Shown piece after piece: positions 26,819 through 35,226 of a DNA stretch of 64,000 bases. Each line of letters starts with the position of its first letter. Position 1 is the stretch's first letter. This DNA is from Halieaceae bacterium UBA6060 (lineage in GTDB: Bacteria > Pseudomonadota > Gammaproteobacteria > Pseudomonadales > Halieaceae), in the NCBI GenBank assembly GCA_002428935.1, contig DIYG01000020.1, positions 10,768 through 74,767 on the forward strand, in the 5' to 3' direction. The translations under genes and the position numbers were made by a program. The notes beneath the pieces are model-generated. The model was not told the origin of the DNA. It ran no database searches and was given only the letters and a program-made list of their open reading frames with translations.

Positions 26819-26867
26819 CCTTGTCGCTTCGTAAAGCGTTTTAAGTCCAAAGGCTTAAGGAGAATCA

Positions 26868-26927
26868 ATGAACGAGGCCCGTGTATTGGTCTATGCTCTT
26901 CCCCTGCAGCGCTCCGCGGCCAGCTAA
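26868..26927 (+). CDS. possible 19-residue leader peptide
   Basis: A short frame, MNEARVLVYALPLQRSAAS, has an unusually good ribosome site (AAGGAGAATCA directly before the ATG) and ends 45 nt before the start of the fatty acyl-CoA reductase. It may be a leader peptide or a translated element in the 5' UTR. It could also be the eroded start of a former gene. Nothing in the peptide is recognised, and it has no run of a single amino acid as in classical attenuators. Confidence 0.35.
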   Translation: MNEARVLVYALPLQRSAAS

Positions 26928-26972
26928 CGGCTCGCCGCCCACCGAACAAAATCGATAATGCGGGAGAGCACC

Positions 26973-29033
26973 ATGAACTACTTTGTAACCGGCGGCACGG
27001 GTTTCATAGGCCGATTCCTTGTTCCCAAGCTATTGGATCGGGGCGGTACCGTGTATTTGTTGGTGCGACCAGAGTCTCGGCACAAGCTCGATGGGCTGAG
27101 AGATTTATGGGGTGCCAGCCAGGAGCAGGTCGTGGCAGTGGAAGGTGACCTCAGTCGCACGCGCCTGGGGGTAAAACCGGCATGGGTGCGCAAACATACG
27201 GGTCAGATCGATCACTTCTTTCATCTCGCTGCGATCTACGACATGAAGGCCGACGCCGAAAGCCAGCGGGTCAGCAATGTTAACGGCACCAAGCAGGCTC
27301 TGAATCTGGCCAGCGGTCTGAAAGTCGGCTGCTTTCACCAGGTGTCGTCCATCGCTGCCGCAGGTCTCTACGACGGGAGCTTTACGGAAGATATGTTTGA
27401 GGAGGCGGGGGATCTCGACCACCCGTACTTCATTACCAAACACGAATCTGAGGGTCTCGTACGCAAGGAAAAACGTTTTCCCTGGCGTATCTATCGCCCC
27501 GGGATGGTTGTGGGGCATTCGGAAACCGGCGAGATGGACAAAGTCGACGGCCCCTATTACTTCTTTGAGCTCCTTCACAACCTGTCCAAGGTGACACCCG
27601 AGTGGTTGCCCCTGGTCATGAACAAGGCCGGGCTCCTGAATATTGTTCCCGTGGATTATGTGGTGAATTCCATTGATCACCTCGCCCATCTGGACGATCA
27701 AGACCAGCAGTGCTTCTTTATCACCGATCCCCACGGCATCCGGGTGGGTGATCTGCTGCAGGTGATGCTCGAGGTGGCTCACGGACCAAAGCTGCGGGCC
27801 ATGAATCTGCGCGTCCTGGACCGCGCCACAAAACTTGCCGGTGAAGGTATCAGTCGTCTCCCACCGGTGAAGAGTCTTGGTGAGAAAGCTGTCGCAAAGT
27901 TGGGGATCCCACCGCAGGTCATCGGCTATATCAATTACCCGACTCGTTTTGACTCCACTAAAACCCGTGCCTTGCTGGAGCCGGCGGGGATCGAATGCCC
28001 TCCTTATCAAGACTACGCACCGCAGATCTGGGAGTACTGGCGCCATTTCCTTCGCTCGGACAAGGAAAGCCTTGTGCAGCAGGTGGACGCGGTGTTCAAC
28101 CGGACTATCGGACGACCGTCTTTAACGGTGCTGCGACGGAAAGTTAAAGGGCGTGTTGTGGTGGTTACGGGAGCGACCAGCGGTATCGGCCGCGAGTGCG
28201 CCCTGCGTTTGGGTCGCGCGGGGGCCACCGTTGTGCTGGTCGCTCGCTCTGTGGAAAAACTGGATGAGACCCTGGAGGAAATCGCGGCCAAGGGCGGTCA
28301 GGTATCCGCCTATTCCTGTGATATCTCCAGCGATGATGACTGCGAGCGCCTGGTCGAAGAGGTGCTTCGCGATCATGGTGGGGTAGATATTCTTATCAAC
28401 AATGCTGGTCGATCCATCCGTCGCTCCGTGCGGCACAGCTATGATCGCTTCCATGATTTCGAGCGAACTATGGAGCTGAACTATTTTGGTGCCCTGCGTT
28501 TGATCCTCGGTTTCCTGCCCAGCATGGAAGAAAAGCAGGACGGTCATATCATCAACATTTCATCGATCGGTGTGCTGGCCAATCCACCGCGCTTCTCCGC
28601 TTATGTCGCCTCCAAGTCTGCCCTGGATGCGTTTAGCCACTGCGCGGCACCGGAGTATCTGGCGCAAAACATTCACTTCACCACGATTCATATGCCTCTG
28701 GTGCGTACACCCATGATCGCGCCCACGAGTCTGTACAAGGCCTTCCCCACCCTGTCTCCGGAGCAGGCTCGGGATCTGGTCATCAAAGCCATCATCTCGA
28801 AGCCTAAGCGCATGTCCACGGGTCTCGGTGTGACTGGTGCCGTGGCCCAGGCAACGCTGCCCAGTGTTACGGAAGCCTTCCTCAGCCAGGCCTATGCCCT
28901 GTTCCCCGACTCTCCCGCGGCCCGAGGGCTAAGCGACGAGGAAGCCGCCAAGGAACGGGCGGAGTTACCCAACACAAAGTTGGAGTTGGCGCAGAAGCTG
29001 TTTGCTCAGGTCATGCGCGGCGTGCACTGGTGA
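26973..29033 (+). CDS. alcohol-forming fatty acyl-CoA reductase (FAR), two-domain SDR
   Basis: Fused reductase of 686 residues. The N-terminal extended SDR (male-sterility/NAD_binding_4 type) has TGGTGFIGRFLVPKLL at residues 6-21 and the active-site YFITKHESE. The C-terminal classical SDR starts near residue 393 (VVVTGATSGIGRE) with NNAGRSIRRS, NISSIG and the catalytic YVASK. From memory it is very close along its length to the Marinobacter enzyme Maqu_2220, which takes fatty acyl-CoA through the aldehyde to fatty alcohol with NADPH. That step feeds wax-ester synthesis. ATG 26973 is chosen over 26958 because GGGAG lies between them at ribosome-site distance. No wax-ester synthase is encoded nearby, so the alcohol may be used elsewhere. 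Confidence 0.92.
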   Translation: MNYFVTGGTGFIGRFLVPKLLDRGGTVYLLVRPESRHKLDGLRDLWGASQEQVVAVEGDLSRTRLGVKPAWVRKHTGQIDHFFHLAAIYDMKADAESQRVSNVNGTKQALNLASGLKVGCFHQVSSIAAAGLYDGSFTEDMFEEAGDLDHPYFITKHESEGLVRKEKRFPWRIYRPGMVVGHSETGEMDKVDGPYYFFELLHNLSKVTPEWLPLVMNKAGLLNIVPVDYVVNSIDHLAHLDDQDQQCFFITDPHGIRVGDLLQVMLEVAHGPKLRAMNLRVLDRATKLAGEGISRLPPVKSLGEKAVAKLGIPPQVIGYINYPTRFDSTKTRALLEPAGIECPPYQDYAPQIWEYWRHFLRSDKESLVQQVDAVFNRTIGRPSLTVLRRKVKGRVVVVTGATSGIGRECALRLGRAGATVVLVARSVEKLDETLEEIAAKGGQVSAYSCDISSDDDCERLVEEVLRDHGGVDILINNAGRSIRRSVRHSYDRFHDFERTMELNYFGALRLILGFLPSMEEKQDGHIINISSIGVLANPPRFSAYVASKSALDAFSHCAAPEYLAQNIHFTTIHMPLVRTPMIAPTSLYKAFPTLSPEQARDLVIKAIISKPKRMSTGLGVTGAVAQATLPSVTEAFLSQAYALFPDSPAARGLSDEEAAKERAELPNTKLELAQKLFAQVMRGVHW

Positions 29034-29051
29034 CGGAGGTTCGCTGAACCC

Positions 29052-30764
29052 TTGACGGAGGCCATCTCCCGGGCCGAACACCCGGGTTCATCCTTGTGGG
29101 ACCTGCCCTGGTTTTTTGCCGGGGCCCTGGTGTATCTGTCCTTCGGCTTCACCGAGATGATGGGCTCGGATCTCTGGTGGCACCTCGCCGCCGGGCGGGA
29201 AATGTGGGAGCAGGGGACGGTCCGGCTATTGGATTCCTGGTCCTACAAGGAAGCTGGAACGCCGTGGCGCAACCACGAGTGGCTCGCAGACCTTGTCTTT
29301 CACGGCTGGGTTCAGATATTTGGGGTCGAGGCCCTGGTCTACTGGAAATGGCTACTGCTCATACTGACCTATGGTCTGCTCCAGCGAGTACTCCTTAGGA
29401 TTTGTAGCTGCCCGGGGGCGGCGCTTCTTGCGGCTATCGCGGCGGTGGCCGTCGCCGCGCCGTTTTTGGATATTCGCCCCCAGCTTTACAGTCTCCTGGG
29501 CGCAGCGGTCCTGCTAAACCTGGCGCTCTGGCGCAAGCCCCGACTCTGGGAGCTTCTGCTGCTGTTCCTGGTCTGGGTTAATCTTCACGGAGGATTTCTC
29601 TTCGGGCTCATGGCCCTGGGAATTCTGGTGTTTCCCTGGCGAGACTGGTCTTTGCCTGCCATGTGGCGATCGACGGGTCTGGTGCTCGCATGCGCCGCGG
29701 TAGCCCTGCTGAATCCCGATGGCATCAACGCCTACGCTTATCCCCTGGAATACGCCCTTAACGCGGACTCCCCCTATCGCTCCCTTGGCGAGTGGCGTCC
29801 GCCCTTTGAGTCGGGAGGTATTCGCTCTCCGCTGTATCTTGGGGCGTTGATTGTTGGCGGATTGTGCGCGGCCCTTTGGCTGCTACCGGTGGTGCGACGG
29901 GTCGTACTTTTGATACCAGAGGCTCTGGCTCTAGGCGCGCTCACCGCTGCCATGTCCCTGACCAGTCGGCGTTTTGTAATCCTTTACGCGCTAGCCCTTG
30001 GTCTGCTTCTCGCACCGTTTCTGGCGGCTCTTTTCAGACTGCGCCTGCAGCGGAAGCTCCAATGGACGGTGCTGGGTCTGGCTTTGGTATTTGGGGTCTA
30101 TCGTTTAAGCCCGTTTTCCCTGAAGCCAGCCGTGGCGTTTCATTACCTTACGGCGGAGTACGCCTTTCCCCACGCCGTAACGGAGTTTGTGGCTCTGAAC
30201 GAGCTGCGTGGCCCCACCTTCGCCTACTACAACTGGGGTGGGTTCCTGCACTGGAAAGGGAATGGCTCATTGCAGGTGTTCATCGATGGTCGCGCCAACA
30301 CTATTTACGACGATGAAACCTACAACACCTATGTGTCGATTCTGGGCCGCAAACCCGGCTGGCAAGAGCGCATGGAAGCCACGGGAGCCAAGCTGTTCCT
30401 TTGGCCCCGAGGACGCGGCGGTCAACGGCTCTTGGAGCAGCTGCTGGAGTCCCGCCGCTGGATTCTCCTTTACCAGGACAATCGCGGTGTACTCCTCGCT
30501 CACACGAGTTACCCACTGCCTTCAGCGCTCCAGCGTCCCCGGGAGAGTTTTCACAGCACCCTTGCCGATGCTTACGTTGCGCAACGGCGCGGAGATCCGC
30601 GCCGTGCTCAAGAGGCCGCGGAGCGAGCCTATGAGCAAAGGCCCTGGGACCTGGGAGCTTGTAGGGCGATAACTTTGGCCCGCCAGATTCAAGGGGATCA
30701 AACTGGCGCCGAGGAAGTCGTCAGCGACTGTCGATCCCGCTTCGCAAGCCGCTACCTGCAATAG
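29052..30764 (+). CDS. GT-C-like polytopic membrane protein with TPR-like tail
   Basis: Protein of 570 residues with about 10-12 hydrophobic helices between residues 15 and 355, then a soluble domain of about 200 residues. The first loop MMGSDLWWHLAAGREMWEQGTVRLLDSWSYKEAGTPWRNHEWLAD is the signature of a widespread, uncharacterised membrane family that looks like GT-C glycosyltransferases (an acidic residue after helix 1, then an NHEWL block). The last 70 residues (STLADAYVAQRRGDPRRAQEAAERAYEQRPWD) form TPR-like helices. The start is a TTG with GGAGG 12 nt upstream; no ATG fits. It is 18 nt behind the acyl-CoA reductase, so probably in the same operon. Function unknown. Confidence 0.75.
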   Translation: MTEAISRAEHPGSSLWDLPWFFAGALVYLSFGFTEMMGSDLWWHLAAGREMWEQGTVRLLDSWSYKEAGTPWRNHEWLADLVFHGWVQIFGVEALVYWKWLLLILTYGLLQRVLLRICSCPGAALLAAIAAVAVAAPFLDIRPQLYSLLGAAVLLNLALWRKPRLWELLLLFLVWVNLHGGFLFGLMALGILVFPWRDWSLPAMWRSTGLVLACAAVALLNPDGINAYAYPLEYALNADSPYRSLGEWRPPFESGGIRSPLYLGALIVGGLCAALWLLPVVRRVVLLIPEALALGALTAAMSLTSRRFVILYALALGLLLAPFLAALFRLRLQRKLQWTVLGLALVFGVYRLSPFSLKPAVAFHYLTAEYAFPHAVTEFVALNELRGPTFAYYNWGGFLHWKGNGSLQVFIDGRANTIYDDETYNTYVSILGRKPGWQERMEATGAKLFLWPRGRGGQRLLEQLLESRRWILLYQDNRGVLLAHTSYPLPSALQRPRESFHSTLADAYVAQRRGDPRRAQEAAERAYEQRPWDLGACRAITLARQIQGDQTGAEEVVSDCRSRFASRYLQ

Positions 30765-30795
30765 TTGTCTGCCCCCATTAACTAGAGAGGATTCA

Positions 30796-32502
30796 GTGGT
30801 GTCTCAGTTTGGTTTTGGCCGAAGTTTTAAGCACAGATCGCGGTGCCTGGTCGCCCTCGGGGTAATCAATTTGCTATTGGCGGGGCAGCTCAATGCCGCG
30901 ACGCTGGTGCACAACGTGCGCGGCTACACCATGAACGAAGGGCAACGCCTAGGGTTTATCGGCCTCGTCTATGACCAGGGTGTTGTAACTCAGCTCATCA
31001 CCGATCGTGAAGAGCTCAAAACGGTGCAGGTTGACGAGCGCTTTGATGGTGGTGGCGCCACGTTGCTACCCGGTCTTATAGATGCTCACGGCCATGTCGC
31101 CGGTTTGGGGGATGCCCTGGCAAGCGTTGATGTTACCGGTACGACCAGTGAAACAGCCGCAGTACAGCGAGTGGTCGAGGCGGCGGCCCGCGCGCCCCGA
31201 GGGAGTTGGATTACCGGTGGTGGTTGGAACCAGGTGCTGTGGGCTGATCGCCGTTTCCCCACCCGGTTGTCCCTTGACGAGCAGGTAGGGGATTATCCCG
31301 TGGTACTGCGGCGTGTTGATCGACATGCCATCTGGGTAAACAGCGCCGCCCTCGCTGCGGCGGGCATCGACGAGCACACGCGGGACCCCGAGGGCGGTCA
31401 GATCTTGCGCGATGCTCAGGGAAAGCCAACCGGGGTGCTCGTCGACAATGCCATGGGCCTGATCGCGTCGGCCATGCCGGCGGCGACGGTGCGCTCCAAG
31501 CGTGATGACTTGACTCGGGCCATGAACTATCTAGCCAGCCTGGGTCTCACGGGAGCGCACGATGCGGGAGCTACCCGCCTTGAGGTCGAGGCTTATGATG
31601 AGCTTGTCGCTGATGACGCCATGCCCATTCGCATCTACGCCATGTTACGTCTGGCGGACCCAGAGATTACAGAGCTCTTGGAACAGGGGCCGCGAGAACT
31701 ATCTTCTGATTACTTCGCTTTGCGTAGCGTAAAGATCTCCGCAGATGGTGCTCTGGGCTCGAGAGGTGCAGCCCTGTTTGAGGATTATCACGATGACCCC
31801 GGAAACCGTGGCCTCTTGTTACGCTCCGCCACTGAGCTGGCCGAGGATATACGCAAGTCGGCGTCCCTGGGTTATCAGGTCAACGTCCATGCCATCGGCG
31901 ATCTCGCCAATGCACGGGTGCTGGATGAGTTTGCCGCACTCAACAAAGATCCGGCGCAGCGAGCCTTACGCCACCGGGTAGAGCATGCCCAGATCCTGCG
32001 CCCGCAGGACATCGATCGCTTTGAGTCTCTGGCGGTGATCGCTTCGGTGCAGCCTACGCACGCCACCTCGGACAAAAACATGGCCGGTGATCGCCTGGGC
32101 GAGGCGCGCTTGGAAGGTGCTTACGCCTGGCAATCCCTGGTAGAGAGTGGTGCGCGCCTGGCCGGTGGTTCGGATTTTCCCGTCGAGCCGGCGAACCCCT
32201 TCTTTGGTTTGCATGCGGTTGTTACCCGCAAGGACCGCGATGGGCAGCCCCTGGGTGGCTGGCGACCGGAAGAAGCCCTCACCCGGGATCAGGCCCTCTC
32301 TCTATTTACGGAAGATGCGGCTTACGCGGGCCACGGAGACCAGCGCTTCGGTCGCTTACGGCCCGGTTTTGCGGCGGACTTTATTCTTGTCCGCGACGAT
32401 TTCTTTCGCGTGCCAGCCGATGACATTTGGCGTAACGAAGTGCTGGCTACGGTAGTGGGTGGCAAGCTTGTCTATGGCACCCTGGCGCCCGAGGAAGACT
32501 GA
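30796..32502 (+). CDS. exported amidohydrolase (YtcJ-like, Amidohydro_3)
   Basis: Metal-dependent hydrolase of 568 residues. The N-terminus has a signal peptide ending at GQLNA-AT. The TIM-barrel metal site starts with LLPGLIDAHGHV (HxH type), followed by DRHAIWVNSAAL, SADGALGSRGAAL, NVHAIGDLANARVLDEF, HAQILRPQD and GGSDFPVEPANPFFGLHAVVTRK, the standard landmarks of the YtcJ/NfdA (formamidase) group. Members cleave N-substituted formamides or other amides. The GTG start at 30796 follows a GAGAGGA ribosome site. It lies 31 nt after the GT-C-like gene and could share its transcript. The substrate is not predictable. Confidence 0.92.
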   Translation: MVSQFGFGRSFKHRSRCLVALGVINLLLAGQLNAATLVHNVRGYTMNEGQRLGFIGLVYDQGVVTQLITDREELKTVQVDERFDGGGATLLPGLIDAHGHVAGLGDALASVDVTGTTSETAAVQRVVEAAARAPRGSWITGGGWNQVLWADRRFPTRLSLDEQVGDYPVVLRRVDRHAIWVNSAALAAAGIDEHTRDPEGGQILRDAQGKPTGVLVDNAMGLIASAMPAATVRSKRDDLTRAMNYLASLGLTGAHDAGATRLEVEAYDELVADDAMPIRIYAMLRLADPEITELLEQGPRELSSDYFALRSVKISADGALGSRGAALFEDYHDDPGNRGLLLRSATELAEDIRKSASLGYQVNVHAIGDLANARVLDEFAALNKDPAQRALRHRVEHAQILRPQDIDRFESLAVIASVQPTHATSDKNMAGDRLGEARLEGAYAWQSLVESGARLAGGSDFPVEPANPFFGLHAVVTRKDRDGQPLGGWRPEEALTRDQALSLFTEDAAYAGHGDQRFGRLRPGFAADFILVRDDFFRVPADDIWRNEVLATVVGGKLVYGTLAPEED

Positions 32503-32526
32503 CGGCCGTCGATACACGCTGATTTC

Positions 32527-33660
32527 CTAGGCCGATTGGGAGCTGGGGGCGAGGGCAACCTGAAGGGCGCGGACACAGTTTTTGCCGGCTCGTTTAGCCT
32601 CGTATACGCTGTTGTCAGCCATCTTTATCAGGTCATGCATGTCGTGCATGGTGTGGGTTCTGCTGGCAACGCCCATGCTGGCGCTGCCGCGCCAGGCACC
32701 GTCACCGGTTTTGACAAAGATGCTGTTCACCCCCGCGAGGAGAAACTCTGCCTGGGCAATGGTGTCCGTAAGGTCACTCTCGGCGCAGATGATGAGAAAC
32801 TCGTCGCCGCCGAGTCGACATACGATGTCGCGGTTGCGGGAGGCCTGCGAGAGCTGTGTAGCCAACACCTGCAGCACCAGATCGCCGGCGTCGTGACCGT
32901 GGCGATCGTTCACCTCTTTGAAATGATCCGCGTCGATCATGATGCAACTCAGATTGGCCTTGGTCTCCAGGCCTGCGGTCCAAAGGGCTTCCAGTTGTTC
33001 CAGGGCCGAGCGGCGATTGTGCAGTTGAGTCAGTGCATCCGTATGGGCCACCTGGTTTAGGTGGGCATTGGCCTCGGTGAGTTCGCGGGTTCGTTCCGCC
33101 ACGCGCAATTCCAGGGACTGATTGGCCAGCTGCAGGTCGCGGTTGCGGGCGGAGACAAGTTCAAACAATCCTTTCAGGGCGTGCAGCAAGGGTTCCGTCG
33201 CCTTGTTGACGCTCTGTTCCTGGGCCTCGAAGGCCTCTTCTGGGGTGGCTCCCTGTTCGATGGCGTGGAGCTGTCGGGCCATGTTCTGGTCCGATCCGAG
33301 GATGTGATAAGCCAGCCAGTGGATCAGGAACTGCAAAAGCGTGGCCGGTGCGTTGTGTTCCTGGCTGCCGCCAGAGTGAAGCTCTAGCACCTGATCGAGA
33401 AAATCGCGGTGCTCATTGACGTGTTGCTTTCGGTGCCTGGGATCGATGCCCCCTTGCTCCATAAGCTGCTCTTCTTCGGAGAAGTGGTAGTGGGCATAGC
33501 TCAACAGCTCTTCTATTACGGCTTCGATGTCGTCGCTTGCCGCGGATTCCGAGGCAAGGCGATCACCCAGAGCATTGATGAGATCCACCAGGCGCTTGTG
33601 TTGTCGGTCGACATCAATCAGATCGGTTAGAAAGACATCGTCCCAGATAAATGAGTCCAC
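32527..33660 (-). CDS. hemerythrin-GGDEF diguanylate cyclase
   Basis: Cytoplasmic sensor of 377 residues. Residues 1-130 form a bacteriohemerythrin four-helix bundle: FIWDDVFLTDLIDVDRQHKRL, HYHFSEEEQLMEQ, HRKQHVNEHRDFL and LIHWLAYHILGSDQNM carry the histidine and carboxylate ligands of a di-iron O2 site. A helical linker of about 60 residues, partly coiled coil (LANQSLELRVAERTRELTEANAHL), follows. The GGDEF domain has an intact CRLGGDEFLIIC active site and an RNRD inhibitory (I) site five residues before GGDEF. It should make c-di-GMP from two GTP in response to oxygen or redox state, with product feedback. It is transcribed alone, convergent with the amidohydrolase. Confidence 0.95.
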   Translation of the reverse strand: MDSFIWDDVFLTDLIDVDRQHKRLVDLINALGDRLASESAASDDIEAVIEELLSYAHYHFSEEEQLMEQGGIDPRHRKQHVNEHRDFLDQVLELHSGGSQEHNAPATLLQFLIHWLAYHILGSDQNMARQLHAIEQGATPEEAFEAQEQSVNKATEPLLHALKGLFELVSARNRDLQLANQSLELRVAERTRELTEANAHLNQVAHTDALTQLHNRRSALEQLEALWTAGLETKANLSCIMIDADHFKEVNDRHGHDAGDLVLQVLATQLSQASRNRDIVCRLGGDEFLIICAESDLTDTIAQAEFLLAGVNSIFVKTGDGAWRGSASMGVASRTHTMHDMHDLIKMADNSVYEAKRAGKNCVRALQVALAPSSQSA

Positions 33661-33824
33661 GGTCGTGTTTCTCCCATGGCGATAGTCTCCTGAGTCTAGT
33701 AAAGCCTGGAGAATCCGCCTGGAAACGAATCACAGCGTCGACGGGGTGATGCAACTAGGGACCGAAACTGTGACCGAGGTCGCAAGAACCTGGGCTTTTT
33801 AAACGACCGAGGATCTCGACGCGC

Positions 33825-34625
33825 TCAGTCGCCCCTCGGGTCGCTGGGCTTTTGATACAGATGCGTAAAGCGGTCACTCTCGCCAATTTCCGTAAACACC
33901 GCGCGTTCATCCGATCCCTTGCGCGTGCCTGCATAGGTGGGTGGCAGGGAATACACGCCCCGCGGATGGTCTTTGTTGTCTTTTGCATTGCGGTTATGGC
34001 TCGCCGTAGCGACCAACTCGAAACCCGCTTGTGTGGCCATGGCCTGGAAATGACTTTCGTTGACGTAACCGTTTTCCCCATCGGGGTCCTGGGGAACGCT
34101 TTCGTCACCGGCGTGATCAACGATACAGAACATCCCGCCGGGTTTTAGCATTCGGTAGAGAGAATCCACATAGCGTTGCGCCGGCTTGTCGTAGATCATG
34201 AAACCGTGGGCGCGAAAGACCAGTACTAGATCAACTTCACCGTAAGGCACCTGCTTCTCTTCGGCGAGGTATTTGCGGTCCTTGGTCACCGGTATGTAAG
34301 TACCGCCGGCGTCGGATACCAGCGGTTCGATGATGCGGCGATACCAGCCTCCCTGGCCACCGGGCCAGATCTCTACGATCGTGCTGCTGGGATCGATGCC
34401 GCAAAAGGTCAGAGTCTGGAGAGGATTGCGATAGCGATCTCTTGCTGTATGACGTTCGGGACGCTCGTCGGAGGCAATTAGCTTTTCAAGGGCCGCCTGG
34501 GTTTCAGCACTTGCCGGCTCCGTTGCCGTCGATTGCGCCAGGGCAGCTGCACCGGCCGCAGCCAGAGCAATGCCGGCTGCACAGGCGATTGCCAGGGGTA
34601 GCATGGAGGACTTGGGTTTACGCAC
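33825..34625 (-). CDS. methyltransferase-like protein with signal peptide
   Basis: Protein of 266 residues starting with a clear export signal (LPLAIACAAGIALAAAGAAALAQ). The class I SAM-methyltransferase-like fold has the motif-I region STIVEIWPGGQGGWYRRII, a helix-strand with VDLVLVFRAHGFMIYDK, and MLKPGGMFCIVDHAGD. The GxGxG loop is modified to WPGGQGGW. Homologues with signal peptides are widespread in proteobacteria and are annotated only as predicted methyltransferases. Because SAM is not known in the periplasm, the real ligand or reaction is open. It is divergent from the tRNA-Val gene and has no operon partner. Confidence 0.85.
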   Translation of the reverse strand: MRKPKSSMLPLAIACAAGIALAAAGAAALAQSTATEPASAETQAALEKLIASDERPERHTARDRYRNPLQTLTFCGIDPSSTIVEIWPGGQGGWYRRIIEPLVSDAGGTYIPVTKDRKYLAEEKQVPYGEVDLVLVFRAHGFMIYDKPAQRYVDSLYRMLKPGGMFCIVDHAGDESVPQDPDGENGYVNESHFQAMATQAGFELVATASHNRNAKDNKDHPRGVYSLPPTYAGTRKGSDERAVFTEIGESDRFTHLYQKPSDPRGD

Positions 34626-34701
34626 GGGGGCTCCTTTGGCGCTTCGGCACTTGTTATGGATCGCCTTGGACAGGTTTGAGCGGTGGAATGTTCCCCAGTG
34701 G

Positions 34702-34731
34702 TTGAATCCCGCCCAACCAGGCTCGTATAAT
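34702..34731 (+). promoter_or_regulatory. sigma-70 promoter of tRNA-Val
   Basis: TTGAAT (-35), an 18-nt spacer and a perfect TATAAT (-10), followed by a GC-rich discriminator (CCGCGTCCC). The site lies 14 nt before the tRNA, as expected for a stringently controlled stable-RNA promoter. Confidence 0.75.
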
Positions 34732-34745
34732 CCGCGTCCCTTTTT

Positions 34746-34822
<77 letters not shown>

Positions 34823-34829
34823 AATGACA

Positions 34830-34855
34830 AACCCTCGCCATCGGCGGGGGTTTTT
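34830..34855 (+). terminator. Rho-independent terminator of tRNA-Val
   Basis: A 10-bp stem AACCCTCGCC/GGCGGGGGTT with a 3-nt ATC loop and a run of five T residues, starting 8 nt after the tRNA CCA end. Confidence 0.9.
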
Positions 34856-34941
34856 CGTTTGGAGGATTAGGTTTGGATGAGGACTGCTGTTCGACAAACG
34901 CGACCTTAGGAGCGTTTGGCCCGCCATCGGCGCCCGAAGGG

Positions 34942-34970
34942 TATTTGCGCCGGAGGCAACGGCGCAAATA
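34942..34970. repeat. 10-bp inverted repeat inside transposase scar
   Basis: TATTTGCGCC and GGCGCAAATA are perfect inverted arms separated by 9 nt. The hairpin lies immediately beside the transposase fragment and may be a remnant of the element end or an unrelated stem-loop. Confidence 0.5.
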
Positions 34971-34972
34971 GG

Positions 34973-35047
34973 CAATATCTCCATCTTGTTATGGAAGCCT
35001 TCGGTAGGGCCGTTGCTCGTGCTGACGCGCCTGGAGCAGGATCTCAC
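34973..35047 (-). pseudogene. ISL3-type transposase C-terminal fragment
   Basis: On the minus strand about 25 codons read STSNGPTEGFHNKMEIL. This matches the conserved C-terminal block of ISL3-like transposases (SNGxTEGxxNKxE followed normally by YGFRNFxNYRLRV). The expected continuation is lost right after KMEIL, and no other part of a transposase is found upstream. The interval between the tRNA-Val terminator (34855) and the AraC gene (35227) holds nothing else I can identify. It is an eroded insertion-sequence scar next to a tRNA 3' end. Confidence 0.6.
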
Positions 35048-35226
35048 CAGCGGCGCATGGTATCCACGCCACCGGCAGCCTCTCGCCTGCGATGCGAGTT
35101 ATCGTCTGATTGCCCCATCTTGAGCACCGCTCCAGGCTACGGCACATACAATGAAATACACCCGATTTACAGGGATCGAGTCAAGTAAACTGTCTCTGGA
35201 CCTAGAGTAGATCGCTCGCGAATTAC

